Positions 1 to 6,115 of a stretch of DNA of 12,099 nt are shown here, piece after piece. The notes beneath the pieces are model-generated. The model was not told where the DNA came from. It made no database searches and worked only from the letters and a program-made list of their open reading frames with translations. The stretch lies in NCBI GenBank assembly GCA_002469605.1, contig DKMV01000335.1:1-12099 (forward strand), written 5' to 3'. Position numbers and translations under genes: made by a program. Each line of letters starts with the position of its first letter. Position 1 is the stretch's first letter. Source of the stretch: Leclercia sp. UBA7405 (lineage in GTDB: Bacteria > Pseudomonadota > Gammaproteobacteria > Enterobacterales > Enterobacteriaceae).

Positions 1-12
1 GATAAAAGGCAT
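1..12 (-). CDS. Start of the next head/tail gene (partial, 4 codons)
   Basis: An ATG (complement of 10-12) overlaps the TAA stop of the upstream gene (12-14) in a TAATG arrangement, the kind of one-base coupling used by several gene pairs in this window. Only four codons (Met-Pro-Phe-Ile) are visible before the window ends. In phages with this head-gene order the next gene is usually another neck or tail-completion protein, but nothing in four codons identifies it. The call rests on position and start geometry only. Confidence 0.35.
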
Positions 13-518
13 TATTTTTTACCCCTCACAACGAAGGTGATGGAGCGAAGCAGGTATCCGTGAGCATAAAGCGGCTTATCGCCGGGCAAGCCCTGCTCCC
101 GGCGCTTAGCTTTCGTCATTTCAGAAATCGGGGTCAGCCGATCACCATCAGAAATCACGCGTTTCGCACCGTTTGAGGCAATCAGCCCGGCCTTTTCCAG
201 CTCGTTCTCCGCAGCTGAGAATTGTCCATCCAGCGCCAAACCTGCGGCGGCTTTGAGATGCTCCGACGTCACCGTCTGAGTATCCTCGATACCGATATCC
301 AGGAACGGACGCGGCGGCAATGTCACCTCCTGCCCACCGAGCCGGACCGTTGCCCCGGTGGATTGCAGATACCCGATCTCAGCGTTGTTGAGTTCTTCGC
401 CATCCTCGCGCACAGCGTTGGACTCCGGGATCCCCACCAGCACATCCATGCGAGAAAGTCTTTCCAGCCCCGCCAGCACCGAGTCCACCGTGTCAGTTTT
501 CACCTTCACGCCGCTCAT
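12..518 (-). CDS. Neck/tail-completion protein, HK97 gp10-like (168 aa)
   Basis: This is a probable virion assembly protein acting at the head-tail joint. The ATG at 518 overlaps the stop of the DUF4054 gene in an ATGA (515-518), so translation is probably coupled; an in-frame upstream extension to 557 lies inside the neighbour and is not needed. The protein carries the pattern I associate with gp10/gpG-like completion proteins: a VGIPE strand near residue 30, an N-N-A-E-I-G-Y helix, a P-P-R-P-F-L motif in the middle, and a C-terminal P-L-Y-A-H-G-Y-L-L-R-S-I-T segment. Its position, two genes after the major capsid gene and just after a DUF4054 connector, supports a neck role. The family assignment is from remembered patterns, so the exact family is uncertain while a structural role is likely. 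Confidence 0.65.
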   Translation of the reverse strand: MSGVKVKTDTVDSVLAGLERLSRMDVLVGIPESNAVREDGEELNNAEIGYLQSTGATVRLGGQEVTLPPRPFLDIGIEDTQTVTSEHLKAAAGLALDGQFSAAENELEKAGLIASNGAKRVISDGDRLTPISEMTKAKRREQGLPGDKPLYAHGYLLRSITFVVRGKK

Positions 519-919
519 AACAGCTGCCGCCCGCCAGCGCCAGACATCGACCACCACCAGTAGAACTCCTGGCCGTATCCGGTTTTGTTCCAGAATCCGG
601 CATCGGGGTTAATGGTGCCTGAGTTGTCGTAGCTGACGCTGACCTTATCGACAGACTTGGATGACGCCACGCCACTACCGGCAGTATTCACACCACCAGC
701 AGCGCCAGCCGTTGCTCGCCCACGCAATTCTGCATAGTGAGCCGTGAACAACTCAGCGAGGTAAACAAACTGGCAGCCGAACACATCCTGATTGAGCAGG
801 CAATCAGCCTGATTCAGGTAGAAATTTACGGCTGTATCGGGGTATTTGGCTTTGTTGGCAAATTCAGGGAAGTCTGTGCGGAACTGATCACTTGTTGGCA
901 GAAGGCTGTTTTTTGGCAT
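515..919 (-). CDS. Head-tail connector protein, DUF4054 family (134 aa)
   Basis: A predicted head-completion or connector protein that would sit between portal and tail. The ATG at 919 follows a strong AGGAGG ribosome-binding site with about 7 nt spacing, which decides it over the upstream in-frame start at 940. The N-terminal half contains the family-like pattern D-Q-F-R-T-D-F-P-E-F, then Y-P-D-T-A-V-N-F-Y-L-N-Q-A and the helix A-E-L-F-T-A-H-Y-A-E-L. It is followed by a Gly/Ala-rich linker and a C-terminal S-V-S-Y-D segment and G-Y-G-Q-E-F-Y-W-W. The first 32 bases overlap the 97-residue gene and the last four overlap the completion gene. The order capsid, small protein, DUF4054, gp10-like is common in siphovirus and podovirus head modules. 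Confidence 0.75.
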   Translation of the reverse strand: MPKNSLLPTSDQFRTDFPEFANKAKYPDTAVNFYLNQADCLLNQDVFGCQFVYLAELFTAHYAELRGRATAGAAGGVNTAGSGVASSKSVDKVSVSYDNSGTINPDAGFWNKTGYGQEFYWWWSMSGAGGRQLL

Positions 920-1181
920 TGCCAGCCTCCTGTGATGCAAGTTTCTCAGTCAGCTGCTGTTGCAGGCCTGTAATGGTGGTTTCCAGTTCGGTAACCTTCA
1001 CCTCGAGATCGTCGTCGCCCTGGCTCTGCTTCAGTTCCTCTTCGCTGATGGCCTGCGCATGAGCGCCAAACGCCCAGTGCTCAGTCACATGCTTATCGAA
1101 GCTGTGGACGCCCGGGGTTAACTCAACCTGTGATCCGTCGGTGAAACGCAGAACAGCACCGGAAGTTACGAGATATTTCAT
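888..1181 (-). CDS. Small head-module protein with C-terminal coiled coil (97 aa)
   Basis: Function unknown. The ATG at 1181 is preceded by GGAGAG with only 3 nt before the start, a rather short spacing. The first half (to about residue 45) looks like a small beta-rich fold: M-K-Y-L-V-T-S-G-A-V-L-R-F-T-D-G-S-Q-V-E-L-T-P-G-V-H. The second half is charged, with an acidic Q-G-D-D-D-L-E stretch and heptad-like hydrophobics (V-T-E-L-E-T-T-I-T-G-L-Q-Q-Q-L) that suggest a coiled coil at about residues 57-82, ending in a Lys/Asn/Ser tail. It lies directly after the major capsid gene. It resembles small phage proteins named after Salmonella STY1053, but I hold that only tentatively. A capsid accessory, or a spacer between capsid and connector genes, are the obvious options. 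Confidence 0.7.
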   Translation of the reverse strand: MKYLVTSGAVLRFTDGSQVELTPGVHSFDKHVTEHWAFGAHAQAISEEELKQSQGDDDLEVKVTELETTITGLQQQLTEKLASQEAGNAKKQPSANK

Positions 1182-1195
1182 GTTCTCTCCAGAAC

Positions 1196-1211
1196 GGCGG
1201 GTTGCCCCGCC
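1196..1211 (-). other. Stable GNRA-type hairpin between capsid gene and next gene
   Basis: On the minus strand GGCGGG and CCCGCC flank a GCAA tetraloop, giving a perfect 6-bp GC stem eight bases after the capsid stop codon. It is not followed by a U tract, so it is not a normal intrinsic terminator. It could stabilise the 3' end of the capsid message or mark a processing site. Confidence 0.5.
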
Positions 1212-1218
1212 ATATGGG

Positions 1219-2169
1219 TTACGCTACAGGCACATCCATGTAGGCGATGGTGTTACCGTACGGGGTTTCAACCTGGCCCAGACGACCGTAGTAGGTTGTC
1301 AGCTGGTACAGGCCGCGGTATTCCAGCGGGGTATTCAGCAGCGGCACCAGTGGGAAGCGAATGAACTTCTCATCCTGGGTATACGCCACCATGCGATGCG
1401 CGCCAGCTGCGCCGCGTTTGGATGCCCACTTCATGGACACGATTTCCAGCGGCACACCGTTCTCCTGGAACGCGATGCTGTTGATCCTGATGTACTCCAT
1501 TACGGAGATGTTGCCTGCATCAGAAACTTTACGGCTCACCAGAATGCTGAACAGCTCAGGAGCCAGACCGATTTTTGCAGGGCAAATGGCATAACCTGAA
1601 TTTACCCAGGCCTGAGACAGTACAAGGTTTACATCACCGAGAATTTCATCTGGCGTTGTTGCTGGATCTGACCACGCTTTAGCTGCGCTGATTGGCGTTA
1701 CCTGAGAGAGGTTCAGAAGACCGGTTACACCCAGATCGTTATCTCCGATGTAAACCTGCTCGTCGATGTCCATGTTCCACTTGAGCTGCATGGCGTCGTA
1801 CTTCTGGCTGTCTACCGGGCGGCCTACCTGCTGCGCAGAAGCCAGCTCTGGCAGAGTCCAGCCCAATTCCATCCCCCACAGGCTCAGTGGCTGAGCGGTT
1901 TTCTCGATATAGAGATTGGTCTGTGGGATCGCAGTGGAGTTTTTGCCGATCCAGTTCTTACCGTTAGGGTTAACACCACCAGCGGCCGCAATATCGGAGT
2001 TGGTGAAGGAAGACTGCTCGTCAGCGATGGAGACGTCGCTGCGCAATGGCATGTCGCGCGACCACTTGAAGCTGACCAGCGGCAGGTTAAGCGTCTGGTC
2101 CAGGCGCTCAAGTTCGCCGACCAGGAATACGCCCGCAGCGTCTACGGTGGCTTTATCGATAGTAAACAT
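1219..2169 (-). CDS. Major capsid protein, DUF2184 family (316 aa)
   Basis: The main shell subunit, expected to have an HK97 fold. The ATG at 2169 is chosen because AAGGA sits about 7 nt upstream, overlapping the stop of the cement gene; the in-frame start at 2202 lies inside the cement gene. The sequence starts M-F-T-I-D-K-A-T-V-D-A-A-G-V-F, runs through a central E-Q-V-Y-I-G-D region and ends with T-Y-Y-G-R-L-G-Q-V-E-T-P, consistent with the DUF2184 capsid family as I know it. Size is typical (about 300-350 residues). It follows protease/scaffold and cement genes, which is the standard head order. Assignment is by family resemblance and context, no structure was modelled. Confidence 0.88.
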   Translation of the reverse strand: MFTIDKATVDAAGVFLVGELERLDQTLNLPLVSFKWSRDMPLRSDVSIADEQSSFTNSDIAAAGGVNPNGKNWIGKNSTAIPQTNLYIEKTAQPLSLWGMELGWTLPELASAQQVGRPVDSQKYDAMQLKWNMDIDEQVYIGDNDLGVTGLLNLSQVTPISAAKAWSDPATTPDEILGDVNLVLSQAWVNSGYAICPAKIGLAPELFSILVSRKVSDAGNISVMEYIRINSIAFQENGVPLEIVSMKWASKRGAAGAHRMVAYTQDEKFIRFPLVPLLNTPLEYRGLYQLTTYYGRLGQVETPYGNTIAYMDVPVA

Positions 2170-2179
2170 TAATCGTTCC

Positions 2180-2698
2180 TTAGATGTTGTAGGCGATTTC
2201 AACGTTGCCGTGGGTGGTGGTTGCCGCCGCGTCGCCGGGACCCATTACTTTCGCAATGGTCAGCTCTGGGGTATTCGCGGCGGTGCTGTCCGGGGTAAGC
2301 ACAATGGACCCCAGAGGACTGGAAGCCGTCGGCGCAGCGACACGGATATAAACCTTGTCGCCCTTCTTGGCGGTGCCAGCCTGAGCCGTAGGAACAGCCA
2401 CACAGATATAGCCACGCTTCAGCTGGTCGCCGGTGTAGCCAGCCGTAACACCGAGTGCGCGAGCGTCAGTCGGGTTGGTAGTTGGGTACGGACGAACGAA
2501 CAGGCCAGCAACGTCAGCAATTGTGTCGCCAGCTTCCAGCGGCACAAATTTACCGTTGAGGTTTTTGCCAGCCAGGCCATACGAAGGGAATGGCTTGGCG
2601 GCATCGAGAATTGCAGGCTCTGCGGTGAGATCCTGCGGACGGGTAATCGCGCCTGGGAAACCAATTCCCATGCGAGTTAAATAAGCTTTACCAGCCAT
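2180..2698 (-). CDS. Structural cement (head decoration) protein, Gp24-like (172 aa)
   Basis: A predicted protein that binds the outside of the expanded capsid and stabilises it. The ATG at 2698 follows AAGGT about 9 nt upstream, overlapping the stop of the protease gene. The sequence begins M-A-G-K-A-Y-L-T-R-M-G-I-G-F-P-G-A-I-T-R and contains many short beta-type stretches (V-P-L-E-A-G-D-T, K-K-G-D-K-V-Y-I-R-V, G-S-I-V-L-T-P-D), fitting a compact beta-rich decoration protein. It lies immediately before the major capsid gene with a 10-nt gap, matching the usual protease, cement, capsid order. I recognise the family from context and sequence style. Confidence 0.8.
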   Translation of the reverse strand: MAGKAYLTRMGIGFPGAITRPQDLTAEPAILDAAKPFPSYGLAGKNLNGKFVPLEAGDTIADVAGLFVRPYPTTNPTDARALGVTAGYTGDQLKRGYICVAVPTAQAGTAKKGDKVYIRVAAPTASSPLGSIVLTPDSTAANTPELTIAKVMGPGDAAATTTHGNVEIAYNI

Positions 2699-2709
2699 TG
2701 TTGGTTACC

Positions 2710-3396
2710 TTATTGGTTGCGTTTCCAGAAATCGGCGTTGATTTTGTTCAGCTCAGCCGGGGACATTGGGCCGCGAGCGCGGTCACCAGTTGGTTTGCCA
2801 GATGGCGGGGTGATGTGATTTTTCGCCTTGCTGATCTCAACAGCGGCTTTAAACACTGCATCGATGGTGGCTTTAGGTGCTTTCGTGAAATCACTGATAC
2901 CGAATGCTTTCAGGCTGTCGCCAGTACGGGCTGCGTGAGTCAGCACCTGACGCTTCAGGCCTTTGTCGCCAGTTGGCTGGAAGCCTGGGCAGATGATCTC
3001 TGCGTCGCCGATGATGTTGCGTTTATAGGCCGCATCGCCGGTCACCTTAGCGTCTTCTTCAGCATCTTCGTCACCGGTTTTGGTCTCGTCATCCGGGTCA
3101 GCGTCGCCAGTTTTGCCTTCCAGCTTATCGAGGCGGGCAATAAGCGCCTGCGCCCAGGCGGGCACCTCTTCATCACCGGTTTTTTTGTCGTCATCCGGAT
3201 TAGCATCTTCATCGACCGTGGTCTTCTGGTCTGCCGGCAGCGCGGTAGCCTGTGAAGGCACGTTCATATTGATGGTTACGCCGGGGATGGAGCCCATGCC
3301 GTCAGATGGCATGTCCGGCGCTTCATCGATGAGCTTCGTCAACGCGTCCTCATCTTTCGTCTTAATGGCCTGAGCCAGTTTTTTCAGCCATGACAT
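2710..3396 (-). CDS. Nested in-frame scaffold protein (228 aa, internal start)
   Basis: Methionine 192 of the protease gene (ATG at 3396) is preceded by AAAGGAG (3406-3412) with 9 nt spacing, one of the best ribosome-binding sites in the window. The start falls exactly at the border between the protease domain and the charged scaffold half, after a Pro/Lys-rich linker. Initiation here would give a 228-residue protein beginning M-S-W-L-K-K-L-A-Q and sharing the C-terminus of the long product. Lambda uses the same design (Nu3 nested within C). The product would be a scaffold made in excess over the protease. Start site and domain border are seen; use in vivo is inferred. Confidence 0.6.
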   Translation of the reverse strand: MSWLKKLAQAIKTKDEDALTKLIDEAPDMPSDGMGSIPGVTINMNVPSQATALPADQKTTVDEDANPDDDKKTGDEEVPAWAQALIARLDKLEGKTGDADPDDETKTGDEDAEEDAKVTGDAAYKRNIIGDAEIICPGFQPTGDKGLKRQVLTHAARTGDSLKAFGISDFTKAPKATIDAVFKAAVEISKAKNHITPPSGKPTGDRARGPMSPAELNKINADFWKRNQ

Positions 3397-3969
3397 TGCA
3401 GGCTTCTCCTTTGGTTTTGATGGGGCCGAATCCCCGATTGCACAGCGGGAACCCGCCCGGCCCTTATCAACGATGGCCAGATGGTTTCCTGTGATTTCTG
3501 TTTGCTTGCCCTTACCCGGGCCGATTTGCACGTACTGGGCGTCGTAGCCGCAGCTGACCTGGTTCTTTCCGGCGTTGACCGCGTCGATACCTTCCTGACG
3601 CTTCACCAGCACATCGGCGATCAGCAGGTCGGCTTTATCGCCGGTACCGCGGCGGACGTTCTGGATATGACCGTGGGCCAGCTCCGCGAAGTTCGCCGGG
3701 TTAACGAAAACGATGTTGCCTTCGCCGTCTTCCGGGTGATCCAGCGTTACCGCCATGCCCTCGAAGCTCGCCATCGTCTCAGGAGAGAAAACCTCGTCCT
3801 CGGTGCGATAGATGACCACCAGCCCATCTGCGCCAGGCTTAAGGCCGATTTCTTCGGGAAGATAGGTTTGCGTGCCGGTGCGGGCGATCGGTACGTCTTT
3901 GCACAGCAGGGAGCCGTCAGCCAGCTGGTAGCGCGTTTCGCCCAGGCGGGTAGTAAAAAAGTATTTCAT
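2710..3969 (-). CDS. Prohead protease fused to scaffold, DUF2213 family (419 aa)
   Basis: This protein should mature the prohead by cleaving the scaffold and perhaps capsid proteins. Residues 1-180 carry conserved blocks of the DUF2213 family: L-D-H-P-E-D (His78), Q-V-S-C-G-Y-D (Ser139) and N-H-L-A-I-V-D-K-G-R-A-G (His163). I infer a Ser/His/His arrangement like herpesvirus-type proteases. Residues 190-419 are highly charged, with Asp/Glu-rich stretches, predicted helices and a basic C-terminal end (W-K-R-N-Q), as expected for a scaffold. The ATG at 3969 follows AGGT with 7 nt spacing. An internal ATG at residue 192 has its own ribosome-binding site and is listed separately. Eight T-G-D tripeptides occur, mostly in the scaffold half. 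Confidence 0.85.
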   Translation of the reverse strand: MKYFFTTRLGETRYQLADGSLLCKDVPIARTGTQTYLPEEIGLKPGADGLVVIYRTEDEVFSPETMASFEGMAVTLDHPEDGEGNIVFVNPANFAELAHGHIQNVRRGTGDKADLLIADVLVKRQEGIDAVNAGKNQVSCGYDAQYVQIGPGKGKQTEITGNHLAIVDKGRAGSRCAIGDSAPSKPKEKPAMSWLKKLAQAIKTKDEDALTKLIDEAPDMPSDGMGSIPGVTINMNVPSQATALPADQKTTVDEDANPDDDKKTGDEEVPAWAQALIARLDKLEGKTGDADPDDETKTGDEDAEEDAKVTGDAAYKRNIIGDAEIICPGFQPTGDKGLKRQVLTHAARTGDSLKAFGISDFTKAPKATIDAVFKAAVEISKAKNHITPPSGKPTGDRARGPMSPAELNKINADFWKRNQ

Positions 3970-3995
3970 GGGTTACCTGCGGGATTGCGGGCAGT

Positions 3996-4018
3996 AAAAA
4001 GGCCGCTCAGCGGCGGCC
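3996..4018 (-). terminator. Intrinsic terminator inside the head operon
   Basis: On the minus strand GGCCGC and GCGGCC pair around a CGCTGA loop and are followed by TTTTT. It lies two bases after the stop of the gp7-like gene and about 30 bases before the protease start. The next gene has no obvious promoter, so this site should reduce or stop transcription unless polymerase carries the Q modification. Confidence 0.65.
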
Positions 4019-4020
4019 CG

Positions 4021-4773
4021 TTATTTTCTAGGTGCTGGCACCTGCACTTCCGGCCAGCACTTGCAGTTCGGCAGGCACCCGGCGTGCCCGGTCATGCCGT
4101 CCAGCGTCGGCGGGTTATCCCAGCGAACAAACTTATTCCGCATTTTGTAGTGGGAATCGCGGGTACCAGCGCCCTCAATGCGCCACCAGTAACCCTCTGA
4201 GCCAATCGACTCCGCGCGCGCCTGGGTGAGCGCTGTCGTGGCCCTGCCGATTTCGGTGCGGGCGATCATCTTCGCGCGGCTCTCAGCCACGTCGCCGGAC
4301 TCCATGATCATCCGGTAAAGCGCGTCGGGCCGTTCACCGTTGATGACGGCTTCCATCGCGCGTGCCTGGATGTCACGGACGCGGTCGGCGGCCTCCAGCG
4401 GCAGGGACTTAATCAGCTGCACCTGGCGGGATACGATGTCCTGAGCCACGAACCCCACCGGCGTATTGCCGACGACATCACGTAGCCCCTCAGAGATTTC
4501 CTGCGATACCGAGCACCACTGGTTCCACTCTTCCTGCTCGACCTGCAGGAACATGCGTTTGGCTACCCGGTCGGCCCAGTCGTCAATCAGCAGCGAGTAA
4601 TCCATCAGCCGGGCGCTAACCTGCTCGGCGCTCGCCTCCGAACCATCGTAGGAACCAGTTACTATCGCGCCGCACTGGCGCGCTATCTCCTGTAGGCTTT
4701 TCTGATACTGGCGCTCCGATTTGCGGCGGAGGTTCGGTTTCAGATTCAGCCTCCTCCCATTCTGCTTTGGCAT
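4021..4773 (-). CDS. Minor head (morphogenesis) protein, SPP1 gp7 family (250 aa)
   Basis: A minor capsid protein of the SPP1 gp7/Mu F type, which binds the portal and is packed in few copies. The N-terminal half is helical and charged (L-R-R-K-S-E-R-Q-Y-Q-K-S-L-Q-E-I). The C-terminal part has the family signature: R-D-S-H at about residues 205-208, F-V-R-W-D-N-P-P, G-H-A-G-C and C-x-C-W-P-E-V, with cysteines near 233, 237 and 239 typical of its metal-like C-terminal knot. The ATG at 4773 has AAGGA 8 nt upstream; a TTG two codons earlier is less well placed. Its first 158 bases overlap the end of the portal gene in another frame. Position right after portal is typical. Confidence 0.85.
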   Translation of the reverse strand: MPKQNGRRLNLKPNLRRKSERQYQKSLQEIARQCGAIVTGSYDGSEASAEQVSARLMDYSLLIDDWADRVAKRMFLQVEQEEWNQWCSVSQEISEGLRDVVGNTPVGFVAQDIVSRQVQLIKSLPLEAADRVRDIQARAMEAVINGERPDALYRMIMESGDVAESRAKMIARTEIGRATTALTQARAESIGSEGYWWRIEGAGTRDSHYKMRNKFVRWDNPPTLDGMTGHAGCLPNCKCWPEVQVPAPRK

Positions 4774-6100
4774 CTTCAATATCCTTGTCGGTGATAGAGC
4801 CGCCGATACCGATGATGTCGGACAGGTTGCGGAGATCGTTCAGCGCGGCATGCTGCGGCATACCGATGTCACGAACGGCTGTCGCTAGGGCAGTGGCAAC
4901 GTTGCTCGCCATCGTCGCCCGGTCGGTGTCCGACATCTCCCAGAGCTTGTTGAACTCGAAGGTGAAATCTTCCGGCAATGGCTTACCGAACAGCGATCGC
5001 CAGGTGATATCAAGCAGCCAGCGTATGTGGCGGCGCAGTCGGCGCTCCTGGAGGGAGTTAACCCGGCTGTAGTAGTTCTCCAGATCCCCGTCGCCCGTAC
5101 TGAATCCTGACGGTGATTGCCCGAACAGGCGCACCAGCGGGATACCGGTTGCACCGGACACCTGCTCAGCAAAGCGCAGGATGACGTCGGCGATCCCGGC
5201 GAACGAATAGCTATGGGTGGCGAACTCATCGCTTTTGTCCATCAGGGTCATCCCCTCGATGGTTTGAAACTCACGGATCATGTCCATGTGCTTCATCAGC
5301 CCGGCGTGCATTGGATTGTCAGGACCCAGCGCCAGAATCTTGCGTAGCCCCTCAATGCTGTACGTGCGCAGGTGAGCTTTGTGAATCAGCTGCGTGGTGC
5401 CAACGGTCGCCGTATCGAAGGCCTGAATGCGCTCGAAGATACGCTCAACAACCGACATCCCCCAACCGTTCTCGGTCTGCGCCTGCTGGAATGGCAGCGT
5501 GTCGCCTTCCATACGGATAATGCGGCTGTGGTGAATTTTCCACGGCGGGATCCCCTGCTGGTTGGTCACTACCTTGTAGAACTTCGGTTTGCCGAACTCC
5601 GGGCCGTAGTCGGTCACCAGGTCGTAATAGCTCGGGTTGACCTGCCAGCGGTCGAGGCACATCACCCCTTTAAACTGGCCCTCCTTGATGCGGTCGAGCT
5701 TAAGCGGGGTGGACATGTCCTGACCTTCCAGCAGCACCACCAGCAGCGCGCCGCCGTAAAGCCGGGACCACTTCAGGGTATCATTCAGGCCGTCCCAGAT
5801 AGCAATATCATCCCAGAACGTCTCGAACGTGCCTTTCTGCCCAGGCTCCAGCTTCGAGCTGATATTGATGCCCTTTCGGGTCATGTCATCAGCCATGTGA
5901 TCGACGCCAGCACCGACCAGAAATGATGATCGGTATGCGAATTCCAGTTGGACGCGGTTACGGGAGATATAGCCTGGCTGGTAACTCCCGCCGCTTTGAA
6001 TATTGGCGGTATAGCCGCCGAGTTTGGCAGCGAAGTTATTGTACCCGTCACCAGTCTGGACGGGCTTTTGTGCGCCGCTCTGGCGTTTTTTACGGGACAT
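4616..6100 (-). CDS. Portal protein, DUF1073 family (494 aa)
   Basis: The portal forms the dodecameric ring at one capsid vertex through which DNA is packed. The ATG at 6100 is preceded by GAGGT with 6 nt spacing, 15 bases after terL. Recognisable blocks are Y-R-S-S-F-L-V-G-A-G-V-D-H-M-A-D-D near residue 60, K-W-S-R-L-Y-G-G-A-L near 110, W-K-I-H-H-S-R-I-I-R-M-E-G, F-A-E-Q-V-S-G-A-T-G-I-P-L-V-R-L-F-G-Q-S-P-S-G-F around 320, and L-R-R-H-I-R-W-L-L. The length fits the family. The C-terminal 50 residues are acidic, then Pro-rich, then basic (R-W-F-G-G-E-R-R-A-G) and are co-encoded with the next gene. Relatives are sometimes annotated as Acb1-like; I see no paired H-x-T motifs here. Confidence 0.88.
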   Translation of the reverse strand: MSRKKRQSGAQKPVQTGDGYNNFAAKLGGYTANIQSGGSYQPGYISRNRVQLEFAYRSSFLVGAGVDHMADDMTRKGINISSKLEPGQKGTFETFWDDIAIWDGLNDTLKWSRLYGGALLVVLLEGQDMSTPLKLDRIKEGQFKGVMCLDRWQVNPSYYDLVTDYGPEFGKPKFYKVVTNQQGIPPWKIHHSRIIRMEGDTLPFQQAQTENGWGMSVVERIFERIQAFDTATVGTTQLIHKAHLRTYSIEGLRKILALGPDNPMHAGLMKHMDMIREFQTIEGMTLMDKSDEFATHSYSFAGIADVILRFAEQVSGATGIPLVRLFGQSPSGFSTGDGDLENYYSRVNSLQERRLRRHIRWLLDITWRSLFGKPLPEDFTFEFNKLWEMSDTDRATMASNVATALATAVRDIGMPQHAALNDLRNLSDIIGIGGSITDKDIEDAKAEWEEAESETEPPPQIGAPVSEKPTGDSAPVRRDSNWFLRWFGGERRAG

Positions 6101-6115
6101 TATTAACCTCTTTCT

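Noticed and set aside
3481..4200. 239-codon plus-strand frame opposite protease and gp7-like genes
   Set aside because: Mirror frame of well-supported minus-strand genes; no ribosome-binding site, spans two genes and a terminator, no recognisable protein pattern.
4616..6100. Acb1-type anti-CBASS activity in the DUF1073 protein
   Set aside because: Relatives are sometimes named so, but the paired H-x-T motifs of 2H phosphoesterases are not visible; the protein fits a plain portal.
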